Shown here in pieces: positions 1 to 8,477 of a stretch of DNA of 64,000 nt (its first letter is position 1; every line of letters begins with the position of its first letter). Origin of the DNA: Prolixibacteraceae bacterium (lineage in GTDB: Bacteria > Bacteroidota > Bacteroidia > Bacteroidales > Prolixibacteraceae); contig DOAQ01000030.1 in assembly GCA_003506435.1 (NCBI GenBank), positions 20,111 through 84,110 on the forward strand, read 5' to 3'. Under the pieces are notes generated by a model. It ran no database searches. It was not told the origin of the DNA and saw only the letters and a list, made by a program, of their open reading frames with translations. The position numbers and the translations under genes were made by a program.

Positions 1-3000
1 ATTGGCGATAATGCGGTCAGCCAACCGGGGCCAGAGCGCATATATGTTACGGTTGTTTTCCGACCAATAGTCGTCGGCATATACCTGCAACAATGCATTT
101 TTAGAAATAATGCTGCTTGAACCGTCTGTATCAATGAACGGAGATGTTGCTTTCGCGTCGATCCAAAACGATTCCCTTCCGAGTCCCTGGAAGAAACAGG
201 AGAAATCAAATCCTTTATAGCCGGTAGAAAACCCAAAACCATAAATAATCTCCGGTTCGGTCGGGTAACCGATTGGCACTTGGTCTAATGAAGAAATTAT
301 TCCGTCGTTGTTAATATCGCGGTATTTAATATCTCCGCCCATATACTCGCCAAAAGTTTGAACCGGACTATTATTTACTTCATATTCATCAACGAATAAG
401 CGTTCTGCAATGTAACCCCACTGTTGAGAAACCGGTTTACCCACGCGATCCAACCACGGAGTAGTAGAATTATCAACATCTTCATACACTTCATATCGGC
501 CAGTCGCATACGTAAAATTAATCCTGCCTGTAACCCATAATCCGCTTTTGAAAACCTGGTTATAATCAACCGAAAGATCAATTCCCCTGCCGATTGCTTC
601 ACCAATATTAGCCTGAGGTGTGGCCTGTAATCCCATTGTTGTCGGAATGCTTGCCCGGGACATAAGTATGTTTTTCCTGTGTTCCCGGTATACATCCACC
701 ATTATGTCAAGTTTGTTGAATAAACCAATTTCTGCCCCCAGATTCAGTTTTGCTGCCGTTTCCCAGGTAATCTTGTCATTGGCATACCGCGAAATTGACA
801 CCCCGTTAACCGTATAGCTAAAATCCTGACCAAAGGTGAACGCTTTGGTAGATGCATTCATATTTACTTCTGAGAGATAGAAGAACCTGTCTTCTGCACT
901 TCCGATAGCATCATTACCAACTAATCCATAAGTTCCTTTTAATTTCAGCTTTGAAAAGATATTTTTGAAGTTGTCGCCCCAAAAATTTTCGTTCGATGCA
1001 AACCAGGCAACCCCGACCGAAGGGAAAAAGCCAAAACGTTCTTTTTCAGCAAAACGTTCAGAACCATTGTACCCAAAGTTAAATTCAGAAAAATAACGGC
1101 TATCATACGAATAGGTGAAACGCCCCGAAACGCCCATATTTCTTGATGGCAGCGACAAAGAAAGACTACCTGCATTTGCTTTCAGGTAATTCCGCATGGT
1201 TGAAACCAACAACCCACTGACCCCATGTTTATTGAAAGTCCGGTCGTAATTAATAGCAACTTCGGAATAAGTAGTTGCCGTGATGTTTTTATCCCCTTCC
1301 TTGTAGGTCAGATAATCTGTTCCGGTGGTCGGGTTCAGGTTATATAATTGATAGGTATTTGTGTATTTATCGTATCCGGTGGTACTGTAATAAAATGGGT
1401 TGTAATACCTCGAAACGTCAAAATACGAGTATCGGTTGGTACTAAACAACCCACGTACATTTAAACCTTCGGTAATGAAATCCAGTGCCTGTTTCACTTC
1501 AAATTGTGCCAGTATCATTGATTTGGTATAATCTTTATACCCTTTTACCATGTCAGCATACGGATTGATATATTGTCCCTGATCATAATTTCCAAACAAG
1601 ATGTGTTTGATATATGATGTTTCTTCAGTATGTGGAAAATAAGGAGGAAACAAAACAGGATCGGTGCGCATTACTTTTTTATACAAGTCGGCCCCTCCGT
1701 CAATGGGGCCTATATAATCGTCGAATGTACCATGCAAACGAACGACAGCCTGGGTTGTTGGTGTAATATTGATGTTTACATTCGAACGCAATAAGTACCT
1801 TTTCAGATCAATATTATTATTGAAGTTATTTTGCTTGTCTACATTCAGGATTCCATAATCCTGATTATAGGTTCCGGCAATATAGTACCTGGCAATCTTT
1901 CCTCCTCCGCTGACATTAAAATTGGCCCGGTGGTTAACCGTATAATTTTTGAACAAAATGTTGTACCAATCGGTAGCCGGATAAACAAGTGGGTTTGTAC
2001 CTCGTTCGGTATTTTCGATTTTTTCCATCGAATAAGGGACTGGAGTCAACGGGTCACGAGTTAATACGGCTTCATTGTTCAACTTCATGTATGTAATCGG
2101 GTCGGCCAGGTCAACTTCCTGAGTCGGCATGGAAAACGACGTTTCGTAACGAAATGAAAACTGAGCTTTTCCTTCCTTTCCTTCTTTTGTCGTTACCATG
2201 ATTACACCATTGGCGCCCCGCGCCCCGTATAGAGCGGTAGCCACAGCATCTTTCATGATGGAAAAACTGGCAATGTCATCGGGTTGCAACCGGGCCAGAT
2301 CGGACGACGACATTTCAACACCATCAATCAGGATAAGCGGACTTGAAGCATAAGCAAACGATGTTACCCCACGAACAAAGAAACTGGCATCGTCTTGTCC
2401 CGGTTCACCGCTTCGCTGATAGGAAATTAATCCGGAAATTCTTCCTGCAAATGCTGTAGTCAGGTTACTTGACGGAACTTTTAATTCTCCGGCATTAATA
2501 GTCGTTATCGAAGCCAAAACACTTTCTTTTTTCTGTTTACCGAAAGCGACCACAGTTACATCAGCCAGTTCTTCCGCTTTCTCCTTCATCTGGATGTTAA
2601 TCATTTTCTGATCTTTCACATCCACAATCTGGGTTTCCATCCCAATAAACGTAAAAACCAATTTTTCCCCCGGATTCGCTTCAATGGAATAACTACCATC
2701 GGTATCGGTGATCACCCCCCGGGGTGTCCCAAGAATGGTAATGGTTGCTCCGGCAATCGGGTTCCCCGACTCATCCTTGATTTTTCCTTTCACTGTATTC
2801 TTTTCAGGAACTACCGGAGATACCGCCTCATTTATTTTATCGCCGGTTTGAGGAACAATAACAATTTGCCGGTCGTAAATCTGATACGTTAGCTGCGTGT
2901 TAGCCAAAGCCTGTGACAGAATTTTGTCGACAGTAGTTCCCTTGGCAACAACATCAACACGTTCGTCAGAAGACACCTGGCTGTCCTTGTAAAAGATGAT

Positions 3001-3216
3001 GAACTCACTCTGTTTCTGAATTTCTTCAAAAACTTCCTGAATAGTTACATTCTTTAGATTCAAAGAAAGCTTCGTGTTCTGCGAATAAATAGAACTCGCT
3101 AGTACACCATTCATCCCGATAAGAAAGAGAAACACTGCTAATCTCATAATTTTAAATACTCGGCCCCAGTATTCCCCTGAGCAGAAATACAGAGAACAAT
3201 TGACATTTTTTTTCAT
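1..3216 (-). CDS. SusC/RagA-type TonB-dependent receptor with STN domain, 3' end outside window
   Basis: Outer-membrane TonB-dependent importer for glycan fragments. I translated both ends by hand. It opens at the ATG at 3214-3216 with a signal segment, then an STN (secretin/TonB N-terminal) signalling domain, a CarboxypepD_reg-like beta-sandwich (KGKIKDESGNPIAGATITIL), a plug carrying the SusC landmark LYGARGANGVIMVTTK, and a barrel reaching GGDIKYRDINNDG and YALWPRLAD at the edge. By comparison with the related protein at 14352-17771 about 70 residues are missing; the cognate SusD should lie just outside. The STN domain implies it signals to the FecR at 3350-4513 and the sigma factor at 4601-5215, upstream on the same strand. 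It closely resembles the 14352-17771 protein, including the leader around the start codon. Substrate cannot be read from sequence. Confidence 0.95.
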   Translation of the reverse strand, partial: MKKNVNCSLYFCSGEYWGRVFKIMRLAVFLFLIGMNGVLASSIYSQNTKLSLNLKNVTIQEVFEEIQKQSEFIIFYKDSQVSSDERVDVVAKGTTVDKILSQALANTQLTYQIYDRQIVIVPQTGDKINEAVSPVVPEKNTVKGKIKDESGNPIAGATITILGTPRGVITDTDGSYSIEANPGEKLVFTFIGMETQIVDVKDQKMINIQMKEKAEELADVTVVAFGKQKKESVLASITTINAGELKVPSSNLTTAFAGRISGLISYQRSGEPGQDDASFFVRGVTSFAYASSPLILIDGVEMSSSDLARLQPDDIASFSIMKDAVATALYGARGANGVIMVTTKEGKEGKAQFSFRYETSFSMPTQEVDLADPITYMKLNNEAVLTRDPLTPVPYSMEKIENTERGTNPLVYPATDWYNILFKNYTVNHRANFNVSGGGKIARYYIAGTYNQDYGILNVDKQNNFNNNIDLKRYLLRSNVNINITPTTQAVVRLHGTFDDYIGPIDGGADLYKKVMRTDPVLFPPYFPHTEETSYIKHILFGNYDQGQYINPYADMVKGYKDYTKSMILAQFEVKQALDFITEGLNVRGLFSTNRYSYFDVSRYYNPFYYSTTGYDKYTNTYQLYNLNPTTGTDYLTYKEGDKNITATTYSEVAINYDRTFNKHGVSGLLVSTMRNYLKANAGSLSLSLPSRNMGVSGRFTYSYDSRYFSEFNFGYNGSERFAEKERFGFFPSVGVAWFASNENFWGDNFKNIFSKLKLKGTYGLVGNDAIGSAEDRFFYLSEVNMNASTKAFTFGQDFSYTVNGVSISRYANDKITWETAAKLNLGAEIGLFNKLDIMVDVYREHRKNILMSRASIPTTMGLQATPQANIGEAIGRGIDLSVDYNQVFKSGLWVTGRINFTYATGRYEVYEDVDNSTTPWLDRVGKPVSQQWGYIAERLFVDEYEVNNSPVQTFGEYMGGDIKYRDINNDGIISSLDQVPIGYPTEPEIIYGFGFSTGYKGFDFSCFFQGLGRESFWIDAKATSPFIDTDGSSSIISKNALLQVYADDYWSENNRNIYALWPRLADRIIAN

Positions 3217-3272
3217 AAATTTGTTCGTCTTTTAGTTAATATCGCTCTGGCGATTTTTAATTAATTTTTTTG

Positions 3273-3305
3273 AAGCTTACAGATGGTAGCAACATCTGTG
3301 AGCTT
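3273..3305. promoter_or_regulatory. 13-bp hairpin in the fecR-susC gap
   Basis: AAGCTTACAGATG, a 7-base loop, then CATCTGTGAGCTT: 12 perfect pairs plus one that is G-U in RNA. It sits about 57 bases before the susC start. The T-run lies on the plus-strand side and an A-run precedes the stem in the direction of fecR-to-susC transcription, so it may end the sigma/fecR transcript or form a leader structure for susC. The fecR-susC gaps at 17821 and 29474 also hold hairpins. Confidence 0.6.
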
Positions 3306-3349
3306 TTTGTTTTTTTATCAAATCTTCAAATTCTTACATAGATTAGGGT

Positions 3350-4513
3350 TTAGTAAATTGAAATTTTATTATTCACTGATTTATAGTCGAACGGGAGCGT
3401 TTTAGTAATAAAATTGAGAACCTCTTCTGGGCTTTCCCTGAAATCAAGACTCCCGGTAAATGTTTCGTCCAGCCATCCTTTCTTTTCGGTAGATATTTCA
3501 ACATTATAGTACCGTGATATTTTCCTCAGTATATTGCTAAGTTTTTCACTTTTAAACACATAATAACCTTTCCGCCACGACATATAATCGTTCGTGTTGA
3601 TTTTCCATTGCTGAAACGAATCGTTTGCAGGGTCGTAAATAACTATCTCACCTGGCTTTACTTCTATTTTTTCGTGGTGCAATAATGACTTTTCGTTGCT
3701 ATATAGTTCTATTTTCCCCTGTTCGAGAACGGTACTCGAATTTACATCGTCGGGATACGCACTTACGTTAAAAATGGTTCCCGTTACTTTTACTGTAAAA
3801 TCACGTGAATTCACAAAAAACGGAATTTCTTCGGCGTGTGTAACCTCAAAAATCGCTTCACCTTCAATATATACTTCGCGTTTATTACTTGCAAAAACAG
3901 CCGGGTAAACAAGTTTTGAACCTGAATTTAGCCAAACTTTTGTCCCTTCTCCTAAGGTTATTTGTGATCTTTTTCCATATGGGACCACAACGGTATTATA
4001 AACAGTTTTTTTTGTGTCCAGCTTTTGAACAACTTTTTCTTCTGCTCCAATCGTAATGTTCTTCCCACTTTTTTCATATTCAATGGTCGATTCTTGATTT
4101 TTAATCAATACTTCTTGTCCTCCCTGGAGGAACAGGCGGGTTTCCTCGTTTGGATAGGTTTTTTCGAGTTTTTTTGCAAAATATACAATATCAGGGTCAG
4201 TGAAATGATTATAAATGCCATAACTTCCGAGTAGTCCAAAAATAAAGATAGCTGCTGCTGATGACCAGTTCTGAATTTTACGCCTTCGATTATATTTCAT
4301 AACTGAACCATGAATCCTGCTTTTCATGTTTTCTTTTTCAGAAATGGGAAATAAAAACTTGGCGACTTTCAGGTAATCGTAAATTTGCCTGGCTTGGGCA
4401 ACACTTTCTATATTTTTTTCAACGTCTCTCCCTGCAAGAGTTTCAATATTTTCATCCGAGATTTTTTCATTCGCCAGAATATCTTCTGCTTCCTGTTTTA
4501 TCTTGTTGTTCAT
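3350..4513 (-). CDS. FecR-family anti-sigma factor
   Basis: Inner-membrane regulator of 387 residues that relays the state of a SusC transducer to an ECF sigma factor. The N-terminal cytoplasmic part (about 1-80) should hold the sigma factor. One membrane segment lies near residues 83-103, followed by a periplasmic FecR domain (KVWLNSGSKLVYP, then GEAIFEVTH, then VTGTIFNVSAYPDD) and a C-terminal DUF4974-type domain (FTGSLDFRESPEEVLNFI) that in this family meets the receptor's STN domain. It lies 87 bases after the sigma gene and 133 bases before susC, the usual order. Family assignment is firm; pairing with these neighbours is inferred from position. Confidence 0.93.
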   Translation of the reverse strand: MNNKIKQEAEDILANEKISDENIETLAGRDVEKNIESVAQARQIYDYLKVAKFLFPISEKENMKSRIHGSVMKYNRRRKIQNWSSAAAIFIFGLLGSYGIYNHFTDPDIVYFAKKLEKTYPNEETRLFLQGGQEVLIKNQESTIEYEKSGKNITIGAEEKVVQKLDTKKTVYNTVVVPYGKRSQITLGEGTKVWLNSGSKLVYPAVFASNKREVYIEGEAIFEVTHAEEIPFFVNSRDFTVKVTGTIFNVSAYPDDVNSSTVLEQGKIELYSNEKSLLHHEKIEVKPGEIVIYDPANDSFQQWKINTNDYMSWRKGYYVFKSEKLSNILRKISRYYNVEISTEKKGWLDETFTGSLDFRESPEEVLNFITKTLPFDYKSVNNKISIY

Positions 4514-4600
4514 CTGTCCTGTTTTTAAGCAAAGAAAGAAAAGACAAAAACATAGACAGCTAAAATGATTTTTTTAGGGAAAATTTTTAAAAATATGACA

Positions 4601-5215
4601 TTACCTATAAATTCGAGAATACAGGCGGTAAAACATCAGTAGCATATTAAACGAAGTATGGCCCTTTTGAATACTTATTCGCAAAGCCTTTATAGCTCTG
4701 TATATGTTGGTTCTGGCCGATTCAGTTGAAATATTCAGTATCTCTGCAATTTCGGGATAGCTAAGATTCTGTTCAAATTTGAGAAAAAGCGCTTGCTGTT
4801 GCTGGTCGGTGAGTTTTCTAATAGCAGTTTTTAAAATATCTGAATTCTCCTGCTTTATTTCAGTTTCAATAATTACATCGTCATGGGCAGGTTCAAGTTC
4901 TATCTGAGCAATTTCTAAATTTTTATCGGTACTGAAGATGGATTTTTTTGAAAGTTCGTTTTGAATTTTTCGCTTTAACGACCGAAACATGTAGAATTTA
5001 ACGTTGTCTGTACCCGAAAGTCGTTTCCTGTATTTGTATAGGTCAAGAAAAAGATCATGAATGCAATCCTTCAAAAAATCAACGTCTTGGGTAAAATGCA
5101 TTCCAAATCCCAAAAGCGCATCAACATATTGATCGTATAAGTTAAAAAATGCATCATCATCCCCATTTTTAAAACTTTCCCAGAGGAAATAATCTCTATT
5201 TAGTTCCTTTTGCAT
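4601..5215 (-). CDS. ECF RNA polymerase sigma factor (RpoE-like, PUL type)
   Basis: Alternative sigma factor of 204 residues that should direct RNA polymerase to the downstream susC promoter when released by FecR. Region 2 spans about residues 22-90 (NLYDQYVDALLGFG, then DCIHDLFLDLYKYR). Region 4, a helix-turn-helix, spans about 125-180 (LTDQQQQALFLKF, then LSYPEIAEILNISTESARTN). No anti-sigma or ECF41-type extension is present. It starts 84 bases after the phosphodiester glycosidase gene on the same strand, so read-through from the upstream locus is possible, though the gap could hold its own promoter. Confidence 0.93.
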   Translation of the reverse strand: MQKELNRDYFLWESFKNGDDDAFFNLYDQYVDALLGFGMHFTQDVDFLKDCIHDLFLDLYKYRKRLSGTDNVKFYMFRSLKRKIQNELSKKSIFSTDKNLEIAQIELEPAHDDVIIETEIKQENSDILKTAIRKLTDQQQQALFLKFEQNLSYPEIAEILNISTESARTNIYRAIKALRISIQKGHTSFNMLLMFYRLYSRIYR

Positions 5216-5299
5216 ACCGATCGGTTATACACCCGTTGAATTAATTCCTTTCAAAATTAGGATTATTTTTAAGAAATAGTGTTTTTCCCTGTTTTCCCC

Positions 5300-6790
5300 T
5301 CATTTATCAACCACTATGGCCAACCCATTGGCCACAGCGCGGGGGGTGCTGCCTGAATACCGGTTTGCAATTTTAAAGGTGTTGTTGTCTTCTTTTATCA
5401 CCATTGTACTGGAGCCCCCGCCGTCGAGGTTTGTAGCCTGAGATACTCCCATACTGTGTATAATGGCAGATAATTCCGTATAATTCATTCCCACTGAATA
5501 TGTGAGATTCCTGCCATCAACAACTACAAGATATACCATCTGGTTATCGGTATAGCCCACCATTGTTCTCGGTTCCTGTGTATCTCCATACGATGTTTTA
5601 ACATTATCGATCACAAGCCTGTTTGACGCGCCAACCACATCTCTGAGATCAATATGTTTCGAGACCGGAAGCTCTGAGAAAATACCAATCTGAGGTTTTC
5701 CGTCTTTTTTTATGGCAAAATAAGACAGCCAGCTTTCTTTCGTATGATCTTTAATGATAGTACCGCCGGCAAACACCGGTCCCCAAGGTCTTCCGGCCAC
5801 CGGGCTCCATTCAAAAAAGTCGCCATTTACTGCGGCCAGAACCTGCACTCCCGCGTTATTGCAGTGTTCTGTCATTTCCTTAACGGTTTGAAGCCCAAAC
5901 TGAGTGCCATTGTTAGGCATCAATGTTTTCAGAGTTATTTTGCTATTGGTTAAATTGGCCTGAAGTATGAAAATACTCAATGGCTCATTGTTTTGTTTTT
6001 GAAAGCGAAGAGTCGAAAACTCTACTCCATCATAAATATCAGAAGCTGTTTGCGACACTACCTGGCTTACCAATCCTGACTTTTCGATGATGTTCTTCGT
6101 AGCAACGCTTGCATAATACGTTGGCGGGGGTATGGTGACCGATGAAGAATAAAAGGTATCGATACATGTTGCGACCGGCAAATATAACGACCGGTACGAT
6201 ACGGGCGTATTTTGTTGATATGCAGGCAACGCTACTGATTTTTGGGAGCTTGGGACTCTCAATGCAACTGGGTTTCCTGTACTTTCCGTGTAGTTGACCT
6301 CAAGGGCTATTTCACCCGTCAGTGCCCCGAACCACTCAATGACTGGATTTTTCTTGTAAATGAAAATCAGGTCTTTAACTTCCCGGTTTTGCAACGATGC
6401 GATATACTTTTGGCCATATACTTTAACCTGTATGCCAACCGAAGCAACTGCCGGATTGTTTGCTTTATCATACGCAAGTATCTCAAACGAATAGGTACCT
6501 TCGTTTAGTCCGTCAATAATGGTTTCAATGGTATTCAGCTTTGCTTCGTTCCTGTGTATTGTTTTTGTTTGATTCCTGTTGTTCCACGACACCACGAAAT
6601 AATCAATATTATCGTCCTCAACAGTAAAAGTCAGTTTTGCACGATTGTTCCCGGTATATGCCTTCAGGTTTCTAGCATATCCATCAAAAACGAGGGGTTC
6701 CTTGTCCTCTTCCGTTTTTTTCGTACACGATATAAATAAAATGATTGCCAAAAGCAAGCCGGGCCATATTGTAACATTACTAATTCTCAT
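5300..6790 (-). CDS. Phosphodiester glycosidase (NAGPA-like) lipoprotein with N-terminal DUF4998-like module
   Basis: Lipoprotein of 496 residues. The signal segment ends in a lipobox at C22. Residues about 30-225 resemble the DUF4998-type module of the glycan-binding lipoprotein at 9787-11115 (VSWNNR then GTYSFEILAYDKANN). Residues about 235-494 are a phosphodiester glycosidase domain, the family of the uncovering enzyme that removes GlcNAc from GlcNAc-1-phosphodiesters. Hallmarks are NGDFF at 322-326, PRTMVGYT at 407-414, NLDGGGSSTMV at 454-464 and a terminal PRAVANGLAIV. It should act at the cell surface or in the periplasm on a sugar-phosphodiester or related bond; the exact substrate is unknown. 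It is the last gene of the run that begins with the sigma factor at 19629, about 175 bases after the BNR-4 gene. Confidence 0.88.
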   Translation of the reverse strand: MRISNVTIWPGLLLAIILFISCTKKTEEDKEPLVFDGYARNLKAYTGNNRAKLTFTVEDDNIDYFVVSWNNRNQTKTIHRNEAKLNTIETIIDGLNEGTYSFEILAYDKANNPAVASVGIQVKVYGQKYIASLQNREVKDLIFIYKKNPVIEWFGALTGEIALEVNYTESTGNPVALRVPSSQKSVALPAYQQNTPVSYRSLYLPVATCIDTFYSSSVTIPPPTYYASVATKNIIEKSGLVSQVVSQTASDIYDGVEFSTLRFQKQNNEPLSIFILQANLTNSKITLKTLMPNNGTQFGLQTVKEMTEHCNNAGVQVLAAVNGDFFEWSPVAGRPWGPVFAGGTIIKDHTKESWLSYFAIKKDGKPQIGIFSELPVSKHIDLRDVVGASNRLVIDNVKTSYGDTQEPRTMVGYTDNQMVYLVVVDGRNLTYSVGMNYTELSAIIHSMGVSQATNLDGGGSSTMVIKEDNNTFKIANRYSGSTPRAVANGLAIVVDK

Positions 6791-6875
6791 TTTTGTGGTT
6801 TTATATCGCTTTGGTTTTATTCAAATTACAGGAACCATTTCCGGAGAAAGAGGAGCGGAAAGCAATAACGTGAAG

Positions 6876-6953
6876 AACCCTGAATCCTTTGACTTTCAAT
6901 GTTAAACTCAATATAGAGAGGAAAACATACTGAAGATCAAAGAATTCAGGGTT
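6876..6953. repeat. Long stem-loop: 17-bp inverted repeat, one mismatch
   Basis: AACCCTGAATCCTTTGA at 6876-6892 pairs with TCAAAGAATTCAGGGTT at 6937-6953 with one mismatch, around a 44-base loop. It fills much of the 175-base gap between the BNR-4 gene and the phosphodiester glycosidase gene. No clear T-run follows on the minus strand, so an attenuator, processing site or stability element is as likely as a terminator. The start-proximal part of the gap (6791-6870) shows nothing I recognise. Confidence 0.6.
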
Positions 6954-6965
6954 TTAAGAAAGAAT

Positions 6966-8450
6966 TTACTCTTTTTTAAGATACAATTCAGGTTTAGCAA
7001 AATCTCCGGTCATATTTTCAGGCAACATGAAAACATTCCCTTTCGAGTCTGAAAAATAGAACCTCGATTTGGAAGGCTGCCTGCCATGTCCGTCGGCCCA
7101 AAAGGCATAGAAGCCAGGGTGCATATTAACCGCCCTGCGGGCATAGGTGTGATTGAATTCGCTGCCACCGGTAAGTTGTTTTACTTTTGTCCAGCTTTCA
7201 CCATTGTTTTTACTAATCCACATTTCCATTTCACCGCCGGGATTATATGGCTGAGGCCCCATTTGGGTTGGGGCTATAACTTTCCAACTCCCGTCCTTTT
7301 CAATATAAATTGACCCCATATCATAAGCGCTACCTGCCGGGGTAAAAGCGTTGATCTCCCATGATTGTCCATTCCAATATGCAGTATGCCAGCTTCGCGG
7401 CCCGTCTTCAGGTCCCGGCATAGGCCCTTTGGTTGTGACATATAAAATAACCGGGTTGTCTTTTTTATTGAAATTCACATCGCAGATGTAAACGTTGCGT
7501 TCTTCCGAGTCGTAATCGTGAACCAGGGCCTTGTTGGCAACTTCCTTAAGAGGCAGTTCTATTGGTGATCCGTCAACAGTCTGCCATGTTTTTCCAAAAT
7601 CTTTTGTTTGCAGATAATATAGATTGGTGCGAAAATCGAGACCACCCCTAACTTTACGGTCAGGATGATAGTTAAATGATGTACCGATTGTTTTTCCCTT
7701 GTTCCCGCTGGTTTGGTATTGTCCCTTATGCAGCAGGGAAATATCTTTCCATTCAGACCAGTCGATTCCGTCTTTACTGGTCATCCAAGCAATTACACGC
7801 CCGCCAACGTTCTCATAATGAGTGAACAGTCCAGTAAAACCACATTCTTCGGAATAATACATTTGAAGGTATGAAAAATTGTCGAGCGGTACTTTTTTGC
7901 CATTCACGATCTTTGTGGCGGCAATCCGTTCGAATTCGGAAATATCATAAGGCAGCTTGCTGCGGTGAATAAACGAAGGCCTTCCGGTTCCGTGCGAAGT
8001 AGAGAATATCCAGATATACCCGTCCTTATCTATTTGCATAACAGGGTTATCATGAGCATCGCCGGTCGCTTTATCCAACACAATGGTAGGACGTGGTACC
8101 TGCCCTGTTTTATGATCGAACCAGGACACCATGTGCAACAGTGTTTTGCCCGAGTCATCAGTGCCCCCATAGCAGAAGAAGGTTTTATCTACTTTTTTTG
8201 CATAAACGGAGAACGGATAATGATTAGCCGGATAAGTACCCAACCCCCCACTATATTTATAGCGGTATTCGCTGGTAACCGTTCTTCCTGGTCCGGCACC
8301 TCCTATGTTGTACCAGATGCCCCGGTAGCCTGTATCTTTTTGGTTCAGCAGCCGGGCTTTCCCGTAAATATCATCTGTTTGTGAATAAACAGACAATGAG
8401 AACAAGGCTAAGCCTGTGAATAAAATTGTTTTACAGAAATTTCTATACAT
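6966..8450 (-). CDS. Secreted BNR-4 beta-propeller protein, possible PL24/PL25-like polysaccharide lyase
   Basis: Exported protein of 494 residues (signal peptide about 1-24, ending SVYSQ). The repeat-rich sequence fits the BNR_4 beta-propeller family: early YRGIWYNIGG, then YSGGLGTYPANHYP, then many Trp/Gly/Asp strand turns such as KDGIDWSEWKD and KNNGESWTKVKQ. Ulvan lyases of families PL24 and PL25 are seven-bladed propellers of this type. H133 and H153 are 20 residues apart and Y198 follows 45 residues later, which resembles the His/His/Tyr spacing I recall for PL25; this was not checked by alignment. The GH105 gene 27 bases upstream removes the unsaturated uronic acid that lyases leave, which supports a lyase role. 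A sialidase-like or purely binding propeller is the alternative. Confidence 0.75.
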   Translation of the reverse strand: MYRNFCKTILFTGLALFSLSVYSQTDDIYGKARLLNQKDTGYRGIWYNIGGAGPGRTVTSEYRYKYSGGLGTYPANHYPFSVYAKKVDKTFFCYGGTDDSGKTLLHMVSWFDHKTGQVPRPTIVLDKATGDAHDNPVMQIDKDGYIWIFSTSHGTGRPSFIHRSKLPYDISEFERIAATKIVNGKKVPLDNFSYLQMYYSEECGFTGLFTHYENVGGRVIAWMTSKDGIDWSEWKDISLLHKGQYQTSGNKGKTIGTSFNYHPDRKVRGGLDFRTNLYYLQTKDFGKTWQTVDGSPIELPLKEVANKALVHDYDSEERNVYICDVNFNKKDNPVILYVTTKGPMPGPEDGPRSWHTAYWNGQSWEINAFTPAGSAYDMGSIYIEKDGSWKVIAPTQMGPQPYNPGGEMEMWISKNNGESWTKVKQLTGGSEFNHTYARRAVNMHPGFYAFWADGHGRQPSKSRFYFSDSKGNVFMLPENMTGDFAKPELYLKKE

Positions 8451-8477
8451 CTCTTTTGATTTTAAGTTGCCTATTCA

